Of a stretch of DNA of 40,219 bases, positions 8,475 to 16,908 are shown piece after piece. The translations under genes and the position numbers were made by a program. A model generated the notes under the pieces. That model was not told the origin of the DNA. It did no database searches and saw nothing but the letters and a program-made list of their open reading frames with translations. Source of the stretch: Micromonospora sp. CP22 (GTDB lineage Bacteria; Actinomycetota; Actinomycetes; Mycobacteriales; Micromonosporaceae); assembly GCF_009712475.1 (NCBI RefSeq), contig NZ_VCJO01000001.1:723850-764068 (forward strand). Reading direction: 5' to 3'. The number at the start of each line of letters is the position of its first letter. Position 1 is the first letter of the stretch.

Positions 8475-9041
8475 TCAGGGGCGGGGAGCCACTGCGCCGG
8501 CGACGGTCCGGGTGACCAGACCGAGCACCTCATGGCGGGAGACCTCGTGCTCGAGCAGGTAGCTCCAGCCCGCATAGAGCTGCGCCCAGAGCACGGACTG
8601 CACCCAGGTGGCGGGCAGCGCCGGGTCGATGCTGCCGTCGGCGTGTCCCCGAGCCACCAGGGCGTGGAAGTCGTCGTCACAGACACCTGTGGCCCAGGCC
8701 GGGTCGGTGATCAGTTGCGGCTCGGCGAAGACCAGTGAGAGCAGGTCACCCAGGTCGAAGTATTCGGCGCAGAGCCGGTGCAGGGCCTCCGCGCCGGTGC
8801 CCTCCGCCAGCCGGGCGCGGGCGGTCGCCAAGTTGAGCCGGGTGATGCCCTCCTCGACCACGCCGGCCAGCAGGTCCGATCGCTCGGCGAAGTAGCGGTG
8901 CAGGGTGGTCCGGCCGACCTGCGCGGCGGTGGCGATCTCGCCCAGGCTGGCTGCGGGATTGCGGCTCAGTACCTCGATTGCGGCCTGCAGGATCGCCTGC
9001 CGGGTCCGCGCCCGGCTGCCGGTTTCCTCGGTGGTCGCCAC
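8475..9041 (-). CDS. TetR/AcrR family transcriptional regulator
   Basis: 188 aa from a GTG at 9041 (VATTEETGSRARTRQAIL). Longer in-frame versions to 9206 would run across the divergent promoter and add non-family sequence. The N-terminal TetR DNA-binding domain has helix-turn-helix SLGEIATAAQVGRTTLHRYF at about residues 32-51. The C-terminal ligand domain is helical and divergent, so the inducer cannot be predicted. It is divergent from an ABC exporter, and a perfect inverted repeat lies between them. The expected role is a drug-responsive repressor of the exporter and probably of itself. A -10 box 6 nt before the GTG predicts a leaderless mRNA. Confidence 0.92.
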   Translation of the reverse strand: MATTEETGSRARTRQAILQAAIEVLSRNPAASLGEIATAAQVGRTTLHRYFAERSDLLAGVVEEGITRLNLATARARLAEGTGAEALHRLCAEYFDLGDLLSLVFAEPQLITDPAWATGVCDDDFHALVARGHADGSIDPALPATWVQSVLWAQLYAGWSYLLEHEVSRHEVLGLVTRTVAGAVAPRP

Positions 9042-9053
9042 AGGCAGAGGATA
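9042..9053 (-). promoter_or_regulatory. tetR -10 element, predicted leaderless start
   Basis: On the minus strand TATCCT (9053-9048) is followed by six bases and then the GTG start at 9041. No Shine-Dalgarno sequence is seen. The layout matches that of argS and thrB. Confidence 0.55.
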
Positions 9054-9088
9054 GCAATGTGTGGTTTCGGCATTTAGCTTGCCCGAAC

Positions 9089-9106
9089 TGGAACATTCGT
9101 GTTCCA
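9089..9106. promoter_or_regulatory. Candidate TetR operator (perfect inverted repeat)
   Basis: TGGAACA-TTCG-TGTTCCA has perfect 7-bp arms around a 4-bp centre. It lies between the divergent tetR and ABC exporter genes, 48 bp upstream of the tetR start and just before the exporter GTG at 9114. It covers the likely exporter -10 region. Size, symmetry and position fit a TetR-family operator. Binding is inferred. Confidence 0.65.
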
Positions 9107-9113
9107 TAACGGG

Positions 9114-10985
9114 GTGACTGAGACCGCCGCCGTCGAATCTGTCGACCCTCAGCCGATCGCGCACCCGGGCCGGACCAGCCTCCTGCTCGGCTACCTCCGG
9201 CCGCACTGGCCGACCATGCTGCTCGGCCTGCTGCTCGGCCTAGTGGCCAACGCCGCCGGATTGGCCACCCCGCTGGTGACCAAGTGGGTGTTGGACACCC
9301 TCGGTGCCGGTGACTCGCTGTCCCGGCCGGTGACCGTGCTGCTCGCCCTCGTCGTCGTCGGCGCCGCCATCTCACTGTGGCAGTGGGTGCTGATGGGAAG
9401 CCTCGCCGAGCGGGTGGTGCTCGATGCCCGGTCCAGCGTCATCCGCCGCTACTTCGCCGCCCGGATCGACCAGCTGACCCGCCGCCCCGGCGGTGAACTG
9501 GTCACCCGGGCGACCTCCGACCCGGCGCTGCTGCACGAGGCGTCCGGCAGCCTCGTCGGACTGATCAACGGCGCGGTGGCGCTGGTCGGGACGCTCGTGC
9601 TGATGGGCACGCTCGACGTGGTACTGCTCGGTACCACCCTGGTCGCGGTCGTCGTCGTCGCGGTGCTGATGGGTCTGCTGCTGCCGTCGATCGGGCGGGC
9701 GCAGGAGGCGGCCCAGGAGTCGGTGGGCCGCCTCGGCGGGCTGCTGGAGGGTTCGCTGCGCGCGATCCGTACGGTCAAGGCCAGCCGCGCCGAGCAGCGT
9801 CAGGCGCACCTGATCACCAGGCACGCCGAGGAGTCGGCCCGGCACGGCATCAACGCCGCCCGTCGAGCGGCGACCGTCTGGACCATCTCCTGGACCGGCA
9901 TCCAGCTCGCCGTGATCGTCATCCTCGGATTCGGGGCGGTGCGGGCCGAGCGTGGCCTGATCGAGGTGTCCACGCTGATCGCCTTCCTGCTCTACGCCTT
10001 CCAACTGATGGGGCCGATCAGCGAGCTGACCCAGCACATGACCGCCATGCAGGCCGGCATCGCGGCAGCCGGCCGCCTGCGGGAGATCGAGGCCATGTCG
10101 GTCGAGCCGGATTCCCGGCCGGCCGGGCAACCGGCATCCGTATCCGTCGGACCGGTCGGACCGGAATCCCGCGATGTCGTGCTGAGCTTCCAGGGCGTCA
10201 CCGCACGGTACGCACCGGGGGCGGCACCCGCCGTACGCGGCATCGACCTGGAGATCCCCCGTCGTGGCCACACCGCGATCGTCGGGCCCTCCGGCGCCGG
10301 CAAGACCACGCTGTTCTCCCTGCTGCTGCGCTTCCTCGAACCGGAGCAGGGCCGGTTGCTGCTGTTTGGTCGGCCCTACCCGGAGCACACGCCCGCCGAG
10401 ATCCGTGGCCGGCTGGCCTACGTCGAGCAGGAGGCGCCGGTGGTGCCGGGCACCATCGGGGACAACCTGCGTTTCACCCACCCGGAGGCCAGCGACGAGG
10501 AACTCTGGGCGGCGCTGCGCGCGGTCGACCTCTCCGACAAGGTCAGCTCGCTCGACCTTGGGCTGGAGACGCCGCTGGGCGCCACCACCGTCTCCGGCGG
10601 TGAGCGGCAGCGCATCGCGTTGGCCCGGGCGGTGCTGCGTACTCCCGACGTGCTGCTGCTCGACGAGGCCACCTCCCAGGTCGACGGCCTGACCGAGGCG
10701 GCGGTCGGTCGATGTGTGCGGCAGCGGGCCACGGAGGGCGCGGTGGTGACCATCGCGCACCGGCTCTCCACCGTGCTCGATGCCGACCAGATCGTCGTGA
10801 TGGAGGGTGGCCGGATCCGAGCCGTCGGTGACCACGCCACCCTGCTCGGCACCGACGAGCTGTACCGCGACCTGGTGGCGTCCCTGCGGATCGGCACCTC
10901 CGGCACCCCGGCCGCCCCGGAGGCCGGCACGGCGACCGGGTCGGGCACACTGCTCGTACCCCTCGAACGTCTCCCCCAGGAGTGA
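9114..10985 (+). CDS. ABC multidrug-type exporter (fused TMD-NBD half-transporter)
   Basis: 623 aa from the GTG at 9114. A GTG at 9099 is also in frame, but it lies inside the putative operator. The N-terminal membrane domain has six predicted helices (about residues 20-320), beginning LLGYLRPHWPTMLLGLLLGL. The C-terminal ATPase has Walker A GPSGAGKTT, signature VSGGERQRIALARAV, Walker B DVLLLDEATSQVD and switch histidine TIAHRLSTV. One membrane domain plus one ATPase implies a homodimer in the plasma membrane that uses ATP to expel lipophilic compounds. The substrate is unknown. Its stop lies just before the RND permease start, so the two are co-translated. Confidence 0.93.
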   Translation: MTETAAVESVDPQPIAHPGRTSLLLGYLRPHWPTMLLGLLLGLVANAAGLATPLVTKWVLDTLGAGDSLSRPVTVLLALVVVGAAISLWQWVLMGSLAERVVLDARSSVIRRYFAARIDQLTRRPGGELVTRATSDPALLHEASGSLVGLINGAVALVGTLVLMGTLDVVLLGTTLVAVVVVAVLMGLLLPSIGRAQEAAQESVGRLGGLLEGSLRAIRTVKASRAEQRQAHLITRHAEESARHGINAARRAATVWTISWTGIQLAVIVILGFGAVRAERGLIEVSTLIAFLLYAFQLMGPISELTQHMTAMQAGIAAAGRLREIEAMSVEPDSRPAGQPASVSVGPVGPESRDVVLSFQGVTARYAPGAAPAVRGIDLEIPRRGHTAIVGPSGAGKTTLFSLLLRFLEPEQGRLLLFGRPYPEHTPAEIRGRLAYVEQEAPVVPGTIGDNLRFTHPEASDEELWAALRAVDLSDKVSSLDLGLETPLGATTVSGGERQRIALARAVLRTPDVLLLDEATSQVDGLTEAAVGRCVRQRATEGAVVTIAHRLSTVLDADQIVVMEGGRIRAVGDHATLLGTDELYRDLVASLRIGTSGTPAAPEAGTATGSGTLLVPLERLPQE

Positions 10986-10993
10986 GTCACGCG

Positions 10994-13900
10994 ATGTCGC
11001 TGCTCGCCAGATTCAGCCTCGCCAACCGAGGGCTGGTAGCCCTCATCGCGGTGGTGACCACGGCGTTCGGTGTGTACGCCGTGCCGTCGCTGAAGCAGCA
11101 ACTCCTACCGTCGTTGGAGTTCCCGGCCGCGTTCATCGTGGCGCAGTATCCCGGTGCCGCGCCGGAGGTCGTCGAGTCCGAGGTCGCCGAGCCGATCGAG
11201 AACAGCCTGCGCGGCCTGCCCGGCCTCGACTCGGTCGTCTCGACCTCCCGCGAGGGCCTGACCACCATCGTGGTGCAGTACGAGTTCGGCACCGAACTCG
11301 ACGACATGGTCAACCGGATGCAGACCGCGATCAACCGGACCAGGCTGCCGGATGGCGTGGACCCGCAGGTGATCGCGGGCAGCACCGACGACCTGCCCGC
11401 GGTGGTGCTGGCCGCGTCCGGCGGTGACGACGAGCGGACCCTCGCCGGCAAGCTGCGCGACACCGTGGTGCCGGAGCTGGCGGCGATCGACGGCGTCCGC
11501 AGTGTCGAGCTGACCGGCGTCCGGGACGAACTGGTGGTGATCACACCGGATCCGGCCAAGCTGGCGAAGGCGAAGGTGCAGCCGACCGCGATCGGCACCG
11601 CCTTGCAGGCCAACGGCGTGGCGGTGCCGGCCGGCGCGGTCCTGGACGGCGAGCGCACCCTGCCGGTGCAGGTCGGCGCCCCACTGACCAGCCTGGACGA
11701 GCTGCGCGACGTGGTCGTCGCCCCGCCGGTCAAGAAGGCTGGTCCGGTCCGCCTCGGCGACGTCGCCACGGTCGAGGAGCAGCTCGCCCCGGCCACCGCG
11801 ATCACCCGTACCAACGGCCGGGACAGTCTCGGCATCGCGGTCACCGCCGACCCGGACGGCAATGCGGTGGAGATCTCGCACGCGGTCGCCGACCGGCTCG
11901 ACGACCTGCGGTCCGAAACCGGAGCCGAGCTGACCGTCGTGCTCGACCAGGCGCCCTTCGTGGAGAAGTCGATCAAGACGCTGAGCACCGAGGGTCTGCT
12001 GGGTCTGATCATGGCCGTGGTGGTGATCCTGGTGTTCCTGCTCTCGGTACGCTCCACAGTGGTCACCGCGGTCTCCATCCCGCTGTCGGTGGTGGTCGCG
12101 TTGATCGCCCTCTGGGTCGGTGACTACTCGCTCAACCTGCTCACCCTCGGTGCGCTGACGGTCGCGGTCGGCCGGGTGGTGGACGACTCGATCGTGGTGC
12201 TGGAGAACATCAAGCGGCACCTGACCTACGGCGAGCCGAAGCAGCAGGCGATTCTCACGGCGGTACGCGAGGTGGCCGGTGCGGTCACCGCGTCGACGTT
12301 GACCACGGTGGCCGTCTTCGCCCCGATCGCACTGGTCGGTGGCTTCGTCGGCCAACTCTTCGCCCCCTTCGCGATCACCGTCACCGTGGCGCTGCTCGCC
12401 TCGCTGCTGGTGTCGCTGACGGTGATCCCGGTGCTCGCGTACTGGTTCCTCAAGCCGGTCAGCGGTGCGGCCGACGGGGCGGCGGTCCGTCAGGCGGCCG
12501 AGGAGCGTGAGCTGCGCAGCCCGTTGCAGCGGGCGTACCTGCCGGTCATCCGGTTCGCCACCGGCCGTCGTGCCTACCGGTGGGCCACCCTGGCGATGGG
12601 GTTGCTGGTGCTGTTCGGCACCTTCGGGCTGGCCCGGCAACTGGAGACGAACTTCCTCGACGACTCCGGGCAGGACACCCTCAACATCCGGCAGGAACTG
12701 CCGGTGGGCACCGGGCTGGCCGGCACCGACGCGGCGGCCCGGCGGGTCGAGGCGGTGCTGGCGAGCACGCCGGGCGTCGAGTCGTACCAGGTGACCGCCG
12801 GTGGCGGGGACACGCCGTGGGCCGGCAGCGCCGGCAACAACGTGGCCAACTACTCGTTGCGCCTCGACGGGGAGACCGACGCCAAGGAGATGCGCGGCGT
12901 GCTGCGGGAGCGGTTCGCGGCGCTCGGGTCGGCAGCCGGTGAGATCACCTTCCCGGCGGGTCAGGGCGGGGCGTCGGCCAACGAGTTGGCGGTCATCGTC
13001 CGGGCCGCCGACCCCGAGGCGTTGGCTGCTGCCGCCCAGCAGGCCGAGTCGGCGCTGACCGGCATCGACGGCGTCGAGGACGTCTCGACCACCCTGGCCG
13101 AGCGGGTGCCGCGCGTTGACGTGACGGTCGATCGGGTGGCGGCGAGCCGGGCCGGGCTCACCGAAGCCGCCGTCGGGCAACTGGTGTCGCAGGCGTTCCG
13201 GGGTACGCCGCTGGGCCAGGTGACCGTCGACGGCGCCGCCCGGGACGTGGTGCTGCGCCTGTCGGCGACGCCGCCGGTGTCCATTGCGGAGCTTCGGGCG
13301 CTGCCGGTCGGCGCGGTCACGCTGGACGACATCGCCGAGGTCACCGAGACCACCGGCCCGCAGCAGGTACGGCGGATCGACGGTGAGCGCAGCGTCTCGG
13401 TGACCGGCACGGTCACCGGCTCCGACCTGGGCGCGATCAGCAGGGAGTTGCAGAGCCGTCTCGACGCGATCGACGTACCGGGGGCCACGGTCACCCTGGG
13501 CGGGGTCAGCGCCGAGCAGCGCGAGACCTTCGCCGATCTGGGGCTGGCCGTGCTCGCCGCGATCGCGATCGTCTTCCTGATCATGATGGCGACGTTCCGC
13601 AGCGTGATCCAGGCGCTGATCCTGCTGGTCTCCATTCCGTTCGCGGCCACCGGAGCGGTCGCCCTGCTGCTGGTCACCGGTACCGCGCTGAGCGTGCCGG
13701 CGCTGATCGGCGTGCTCATGCTGGTCGGCATCGTGGTGACCAACGCCATCGTGCTGCTCGACCTGGTCAACCAGTACCGCGCCCAGGGGATGGGCGTGCG
13801 GGAAGCGGTGGTCGAGGGCGGGCGGCACCGGCTGCGTCCGATCCTGATGACCGCGATCGCCACCATCTTCGCGTTGACGCCGATGGCCTTCGGGCTCACC

Positions 13901-14287
13901 GGGGAGGGTGGCTTCATCTCCCGGCCGCTGGCGATCGTGGTGATCGGTGGCCTGCTCACCTCGACCGTGCTCACGCTGATCCTGGTGCCGACGCTGTACG
14001 CCATGGTGGAGGACACCAAGGCGTCGGTCCGGGCGTGGCGACGCCGCCGCAACGGTGACCCGGTCGACGGCCAGACGGGTGGCGGTGCGGCCGACGACGT
14101 CTCCGGGGCGGACGCCACCGCGTTGGCGGCGGTGGGCGCCGGGGGCGCCGGTGCGGCCGACGCGGTGCGGCCGGAGAGCCGGCCCGTGCCAGCGGCCCCC
14201 GCCGGAGCGCTGATCGAGAACACCGACCAGTTCGAGGTGCTCCGGCTGCCGAAGAGCCGCAACTCACCGTTCCCACCGAACGGGTGA
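10994..14287 (+). CDS. RND family efflux permease (HAE-1/AcrB-type)
   Basis: 1097 aa from the ATG at 10994 (MSLLARFSLANRGLVALIAVV), with AGGAG 11 nt upstream; a GTG at 10982 overlapping the ABC stop is the alternative. The layout is TM1, a large external loop, TM2-6, TM7, a second loop, and TM8-12, as in AcrB. The proton-relay Asp pair is visible in VAVGRVVDDSIVVLENIKRH. The second half has GVLMLVGIVVTNAIVLLDLV. A 70-residue Ala/Gly/Pro-rich tail follows the last helix. No membrane-fusion-protein gene is adjacent. Outer-membrane-free Gram-positives do carry such proteins (SwrC of Bacillus), so it probably moves lipidic or drug-like molecules from the membrane. The substrate is unknown. Confidence 0.92.
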   Translation: MSLLARFSLANRGLVALIAVVTTAFGVYAVPSLKQQLLPSLEFPAAFIVAQYPGAAPEVVESEVAEPIENSLRGLPGLDSVVSTSREGLTTIVVQYEFGTELDDMVNRMQTAINRTRLPDGVDPQVIAGSTDDLPAVVLAASGGDDERTLAGKLRDTVVPELAAIDGVRSVELTGVRDELVVITPDPAKLAKAKVQPTAIGTALQANGVAVPAGAVLDGERTLPVQVGAPLTSLDELRDVVVAPPVKKAGPVRLGDVATVEEQLAPATAITRTNGRDSLGIAVTADPDGNAVEISHAVADRLDDLRSETGAELTVVLDQAPFVEKSIKTLSTEGLLGLIMAVVVILVFLLSVRSTVVTAVSIPLSVVVALIALWVGDYSLNLLTLGALTVAVGRVVDDSIVVLENIKRHLTYGEPKQQAILTAVREVAGAVTASTLTTVAVFAPIALVGGFVGQLFAPFAITVTVALLASLLVSLTVIPVLAYWFLKPVSGAADGAAVRQAAEERELRSPLQRAYLPVIRFATGRRAYRWATLAMGLLVLFGTFGLARQLETNFLDDSGQDTLNIRQELPVGTGLAGTDAAARRVEAVLASTPGVESYQVTAGGGDTPWAGSAGNNVANYSLRLDGETDAKEMRGVLRERFAALGSAAGEITFPAGQGGASANELAVIVRAADPEALAAAAQQAESALTGIDGVEDVSTTLAERVPRVDVTVDRVAASRAGLTEAAVGQLVSQAFRGTPLGQVTVDGAARDVVLRLSATPPVSIAELRALPVGAVTLDDIAEVTETTGPQQVRRIDGERSVSVTGTVTGSDLGAISRELQSRLDAIDVPGATVTLGGVSAEQRETFADLGLAVLAAIAIVFLIMMATFRSVIQALILLVSIPFAATGAVALLLVTGTALSVPALIGVLMLVGIVVTNAIVLLDLVNQYRAQGMGVREAVVEGGRHRLRPILMTAIATIFALTPMAFGLTGEGGFISRPLAIVVIGGLLTSTVLTLILVPTLYAMVEDTKASVRAWRRRRNGDPVDGQTGGGAADDVSGADATALAAVGAGGAGAADAVRPESRPVPAAPAGALIENTDQFEVLRLPKSRNSPFPPNG

Positions 14288-14295
14288 CCGCCGCA

Positions 14296-14323
14296 CCCCG
14301 GAGGGCCCTCGGGCCCTCCGGGG
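14296..14323 (+). terminator. Terminator of the ABC-RND operon
   Basis: Perfect inverted repeat CCCCGGAGGGCCC / GGGCCCTCCGGGG (up to 13 bp, 2-4 nt loop) starting 8 nt after the RND stop. TTGTCC follows. This is a strong high-GC terminator hairpin. Confidence 0.85.
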
Positions 14324-14361
14324 TTGTCCATGCTCTGACGTAACAGCCGACGCCGGGCGGG

Positions 14362-14374
14362 TATGGTCCGCTCC
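14362..14374 (+). promoter_or_regulatory. MFS gene -10 element, predicted leaderless start
   Basis: TATGGT (14362-14367) then seven bases and GTG at 14375. There is no Shine-Dalgarno sequence. The upstream ATG (14363) falls inside the -10 box, which argues against it as the start. Confidence 0.5.
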
Positions 14375-15613
14375 GTGGCGTCCACCCTCTCGGTCCTCAC
14401 CCGCAACCGGAACTTCCGTAATCTCTTCCTGGCCGAGCTGGTGGTCTTCGGTGCCGACTGGTTCGTGATGGTGCCGCTACTGGTGCTGCTGCCGAAGCTG
14501 ACCGGCAGTGGCGTGTGGGGTGCCCTGGTGCTCGCGGTGGACACCGGCATCCTGGCGTTGCTGCTGCCGTACACCGGGACCATCGCCGACCGGTTCGACC
14601 GCCGCACCATCATGATCCTTTCGAACGGCGCCGCGCTGGTGGGTGTGCTGCTACTGCTCGGCGTACGTGACGCCGGCACCGCCTGGCTGGCGCTGCTCGG
14701 CATCGGCGTGGTCGCGGTGGCCAAGGCGTTCTACTCCCCGGCAGCGCAGGCGGCGCTGCCGAACGTGCTCGATCCGGAGGAACTGGCCGCGGGTAACGCG
14801 GTGGCCGGGTCGGCCTGGGGCACGATGACGATCGTCGGCGCGTCGCTCGGTGGCGTGCTCAGTGCGGCGGCCGGTCCGTACGTGTGCTTCTGGGTCGGCG
14901 CCGTCGGGCTGGTGCTCGCCGCGGGCCTGGCCCTGCTGATCCGCCGCCCGTTGCAGGCACCTCGCGAGCAGGGTGCGCGACCGCCGCAGACCTGGGCGGC
15001 CATCCGTGAGGCGCTGGTGTACATCGGGCACCGCCCGCGCGTGCTGGCGCTGGTGACGGTCAAGTCGGCGGTGGGTCTCGGCAACGGCGTGCTGACCGTC
15101 TTCCCGCTGCTGGCCGGGGTTTACGGCGTCGGCTCGCTCGGCGCGGGACTGTTGTTCGCGGTACGCGGTGCCGGCGCGTTGGTCGGCCCCATCATGATGC
15201 GTCGGGTGCTGACCAACCGGGCGTGGCTGCTGCCCGGTCTGGCACTGTCCATGTCAGCCTACGGTCTGGCCTACCTCGGCACCTCGGTGGTCGGGTGGTT
15301 TCCGCTGGTGCTGGTGCTGGTCTTCGTGGCCCACTTCGCCGGTGGCAGTAACTGGGTGATGTCGAACTTCGCGTTGCAGGGCGAGGTGCCGGATCGGTTG
15401 CGCGGGCGGGTCTTCGCCACCGACATGATGCTGGCGACCCTGGCGATCTCCGTCAGCCAACTGGTGGTGGCCTTGGTGGTGGACGTGGTCGACGAACGTG
15501 TCGTACTGGCCGGTTGCGGACTGGTCACCCTGGTCTACGCGATCGGATGGCGGATCGCGACGCGGCGTCTCTCGCTCGCCACGTCGCCCCCCGCCGTCGT
15601 CGAGACCCGGTGA
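14375..15613 (+). CDS. MFS transporter
   Basis: About 412 aa from the GTG at 14375 (VASTLSVLTRNRNFRNLFLAE); an ATG four codons upstream is possible. It is a very hydrophobic protein with 10-12 predicted membrane helices. The cytoplasmic loop after helix 2 carries the MFS signature in degenerate form (GTIADRFDRRTIMILSN), and a second copy lies in VPDRLRGRVFATDMM. It resembles the MFS_3/EntS-like group of proton-driven exporters. It has its own promoter-like element after the RND terminator and sits between the ABC-RND pair and thrB. The substrate is unknown; drug or siderophore export is typical of the group. Confidence 0.9.
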   Translation: MASTLSVLTRNRNFRNLFLAELVVFGADWFVMVPLLVLLPKLTGSGVWGALVLAVDTGILALLLPYTGTIADRFDRRTIMILSNGAALVGVLLLLGVRDAGTAWLALLGIGVVAVAKAFYSPAAQAALPNVLDPEELAAGNAVAGSAWGTMTIVGASLGGVLSAAAGPYVCFWVGAVGLVLAAGLALLIRRPLQAPREQGARPPQTWAAIREALVYIGHRPRVLALVTVKSAVGLGNGVLTVFPLLAGVYGVGSLGAGLLFAVRGAGALVGPIMMRRVLTNRAWLLPGLALSMSAYGLAYLGTSVVGWFPLVLVLVFVAHFAGGSNWVMSNFALQGEVPDRLRGRVFATDMMLATLAISVSQLVVALVVDVVDERVVLAGCGLVTLVYAIGWRIATRRLSLATSPPAVVETR

Positions 15614-15653
15614 TCGGCCCGGCCCGATGGAGGGCGGCGACACCTCACCCATC

Positions 15654-15666
15654 TAGCATGGGCGAC
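15654..15666 (+). promoter_or_regulatory. thrB -10 element, predicted leaderless start
   Basis: TAGCAT (15654-15659), seven bases, then GTG at 15667. There is no Shine-Dalgarno sequence. This gives thrB transcription independent of the hom-thrC operon. Confidence 0.6.
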
Positions 15667-16611
15667 GTGCCGACCACATTCGTCGCGGAACCGGTCCGAG
15701 TCCGGGTCCCCGCCACCAGCGCGAACCTGGGGCCAGGTTTCGACGCGCTGGGGCTGGCCCTCGCGCTGTACGACGACGTCGCCGCCGAGGTGACGGCCGA
15801 GGGCGTGACGGTGACGGTGACCGGCGAGGGCGCCGGCGACCTGCCGGTCGACGACACGCACCTGGTGGTACGCGCGATGCGGGCGACCTTCGACGTGCTC
15901 GGCGGGCAACCGTCGGGGCTGGCGGTGGAGTGCGTCAACCGCATCCCGCAGGCGCGAGGGCTCGGCTCCTCGTCGGCGGCAATCGTCGCCGGGGTGTTGT
16001 TGGCCCGGGGTCTGGTGACGGACGGCGGGAGCCGGCTCGACGACGACGCGGTGTTGCGGCTGGCCGCCGAGATCGAGGGCCACCCGGACAATGTCGCCCC
16101 CTGCCTGCTCGGCGGCTTCACCGTGGCCTGGACGGAGTCGGCCGGTGCCCGTGCGGTGACGCTGCCGGTGGCCGACGGCGTACGCCCCACGGTGTTGGTG
16201 CCGGCGCAGCGAGGACTGACCGCCTCGGCCCGCGCCGCGCTGCCCGCCGCCGTGCCGCACGGTGACGCCGCGTTCAACGCCGGCCGTGCGGCGCTGCTGG
16301 TGCACGCGTTGACCGCGCAGCCCGAACTGCTGCTGGCGGCGACCGCGGACCGGCTGCACCAGAACTATCGCGCGGCGTCGATGCCGGAGACGAATGCCCT
16401 GGTCGATGGGTTGCGTGAAGCGGGTGTGGCGGCAGTGGTCAGTGGGGCCGGACCCACCGTGCTCGCCCTGTCTGAGCTGCCCGTAGACTTCGACGCGGGA
16501 ACAGATTGGCGGCTGCTACGGTTGCCGGTAGATGTATGCGGGGCGCAGGTCGAGCGGGGTAGACTCAAACACGCGGAGCGGGACCCTGTTGCCGCAGGTC
16601 GCAAGAGTTGA
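15667..16611 (+). CDS. thrB: Homoserine kinase
   Basis: 314 aa, GHMP kinase. It phosphorylates homoserine with ATP to O-phosphohomoserine, the substrate of ThrC. Visible motifs are VRVPATSANLGPGFDALGLAL near the N-terminus, the GHMP ATP loop PQARGLGSSSAAIVAG, the EGHPDNVAP segment and the C-terminal VVSGAGPTVLAL. The GTG at 15667 gives the usual family start and a -10 box lies 7 nt upstream; a frame open to 15514 is only read-through over the MFS 3' end. It is detached from thrC by the efflux block and lies directly upstream of rho. Confidence 0.96.
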   Translation: MPTTFVAEPVRVRVPATSANLGPGFDALGLALALYDDVAAEVTAEGVTVTVTGEGAGDLPVDDTHLVVRAMRATFDVLGGQPSGLAVECVNRIPQARGLGSSSAAIVAGVLLARGLVTDGGSRLDDDAVLRLAAEIEGHPDNVAPCLLGGFTVAWTESAGARAVTLPVADGVRPTVLVPAQRGLTASARAALPAAVPHGDAAFNAGRAALLVHALTAQPELLLAATADRLHQNYRAASMPETNALVDGLREAGVAAVVSGAGPTVLALSELPVDFDAGTDWRLLRLPVDVCGAQVERGRLKHAERDPVAAGRKS

Positions 16612-16908
16612 TTACGCTCTAGACTTAGCACAGCCGCGAAGCATGCGATCTCTCTGCGGGTCGGCGCACCCCCGAAGCTTTCGGCGGTAGCCCGTCACCC
16701 CTGCCTAGGCCCACGCCGCACCGCAGTCTTCACTGGTCGCCGCAGACGGCGAAACCCCGCTCACCGCTCCACCTGGTGGGTCGGGCGACCGACCGGCTGC
16801 TGTGTTACAGACACCCCGCGAAGCGTCATGCGAGGCGGGTGTACCGAGGCCGCCCGGCCACCTGTTGTCGATTCCGGGCAGTCCCGGCCTATCGAGGGAA
16901 GGAATCCA
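16612..16908 (+). other. Long rho leader region
   Basis: About 300 nt without a clear gene lie between thrB and rho. A TAGACT hexamer at 16620-16625 is a candidate -10, giving a leader of about 280 nt. The region contains short hairpins such as GGTCGGGCGACC near 16785. An in-frame ATG at 16828 could extend Rho by 27 residues, but GGGAAGGAA just before the TTG at 16909 is the stronger start signal. Rho genes are often autoregulated through their leaders; that is known from other bacteria and is only inferred here. Confidence 0.4.

Noticed and set aside
11105..13828. Long minus-strand frame of about 900 codons opposite the RND gene
   Set aside because: The translation is rich in Arg, His, Asp, Gln and Gly with no domain pattern; it is the usual GC-driven antisense shadow of a real gene.
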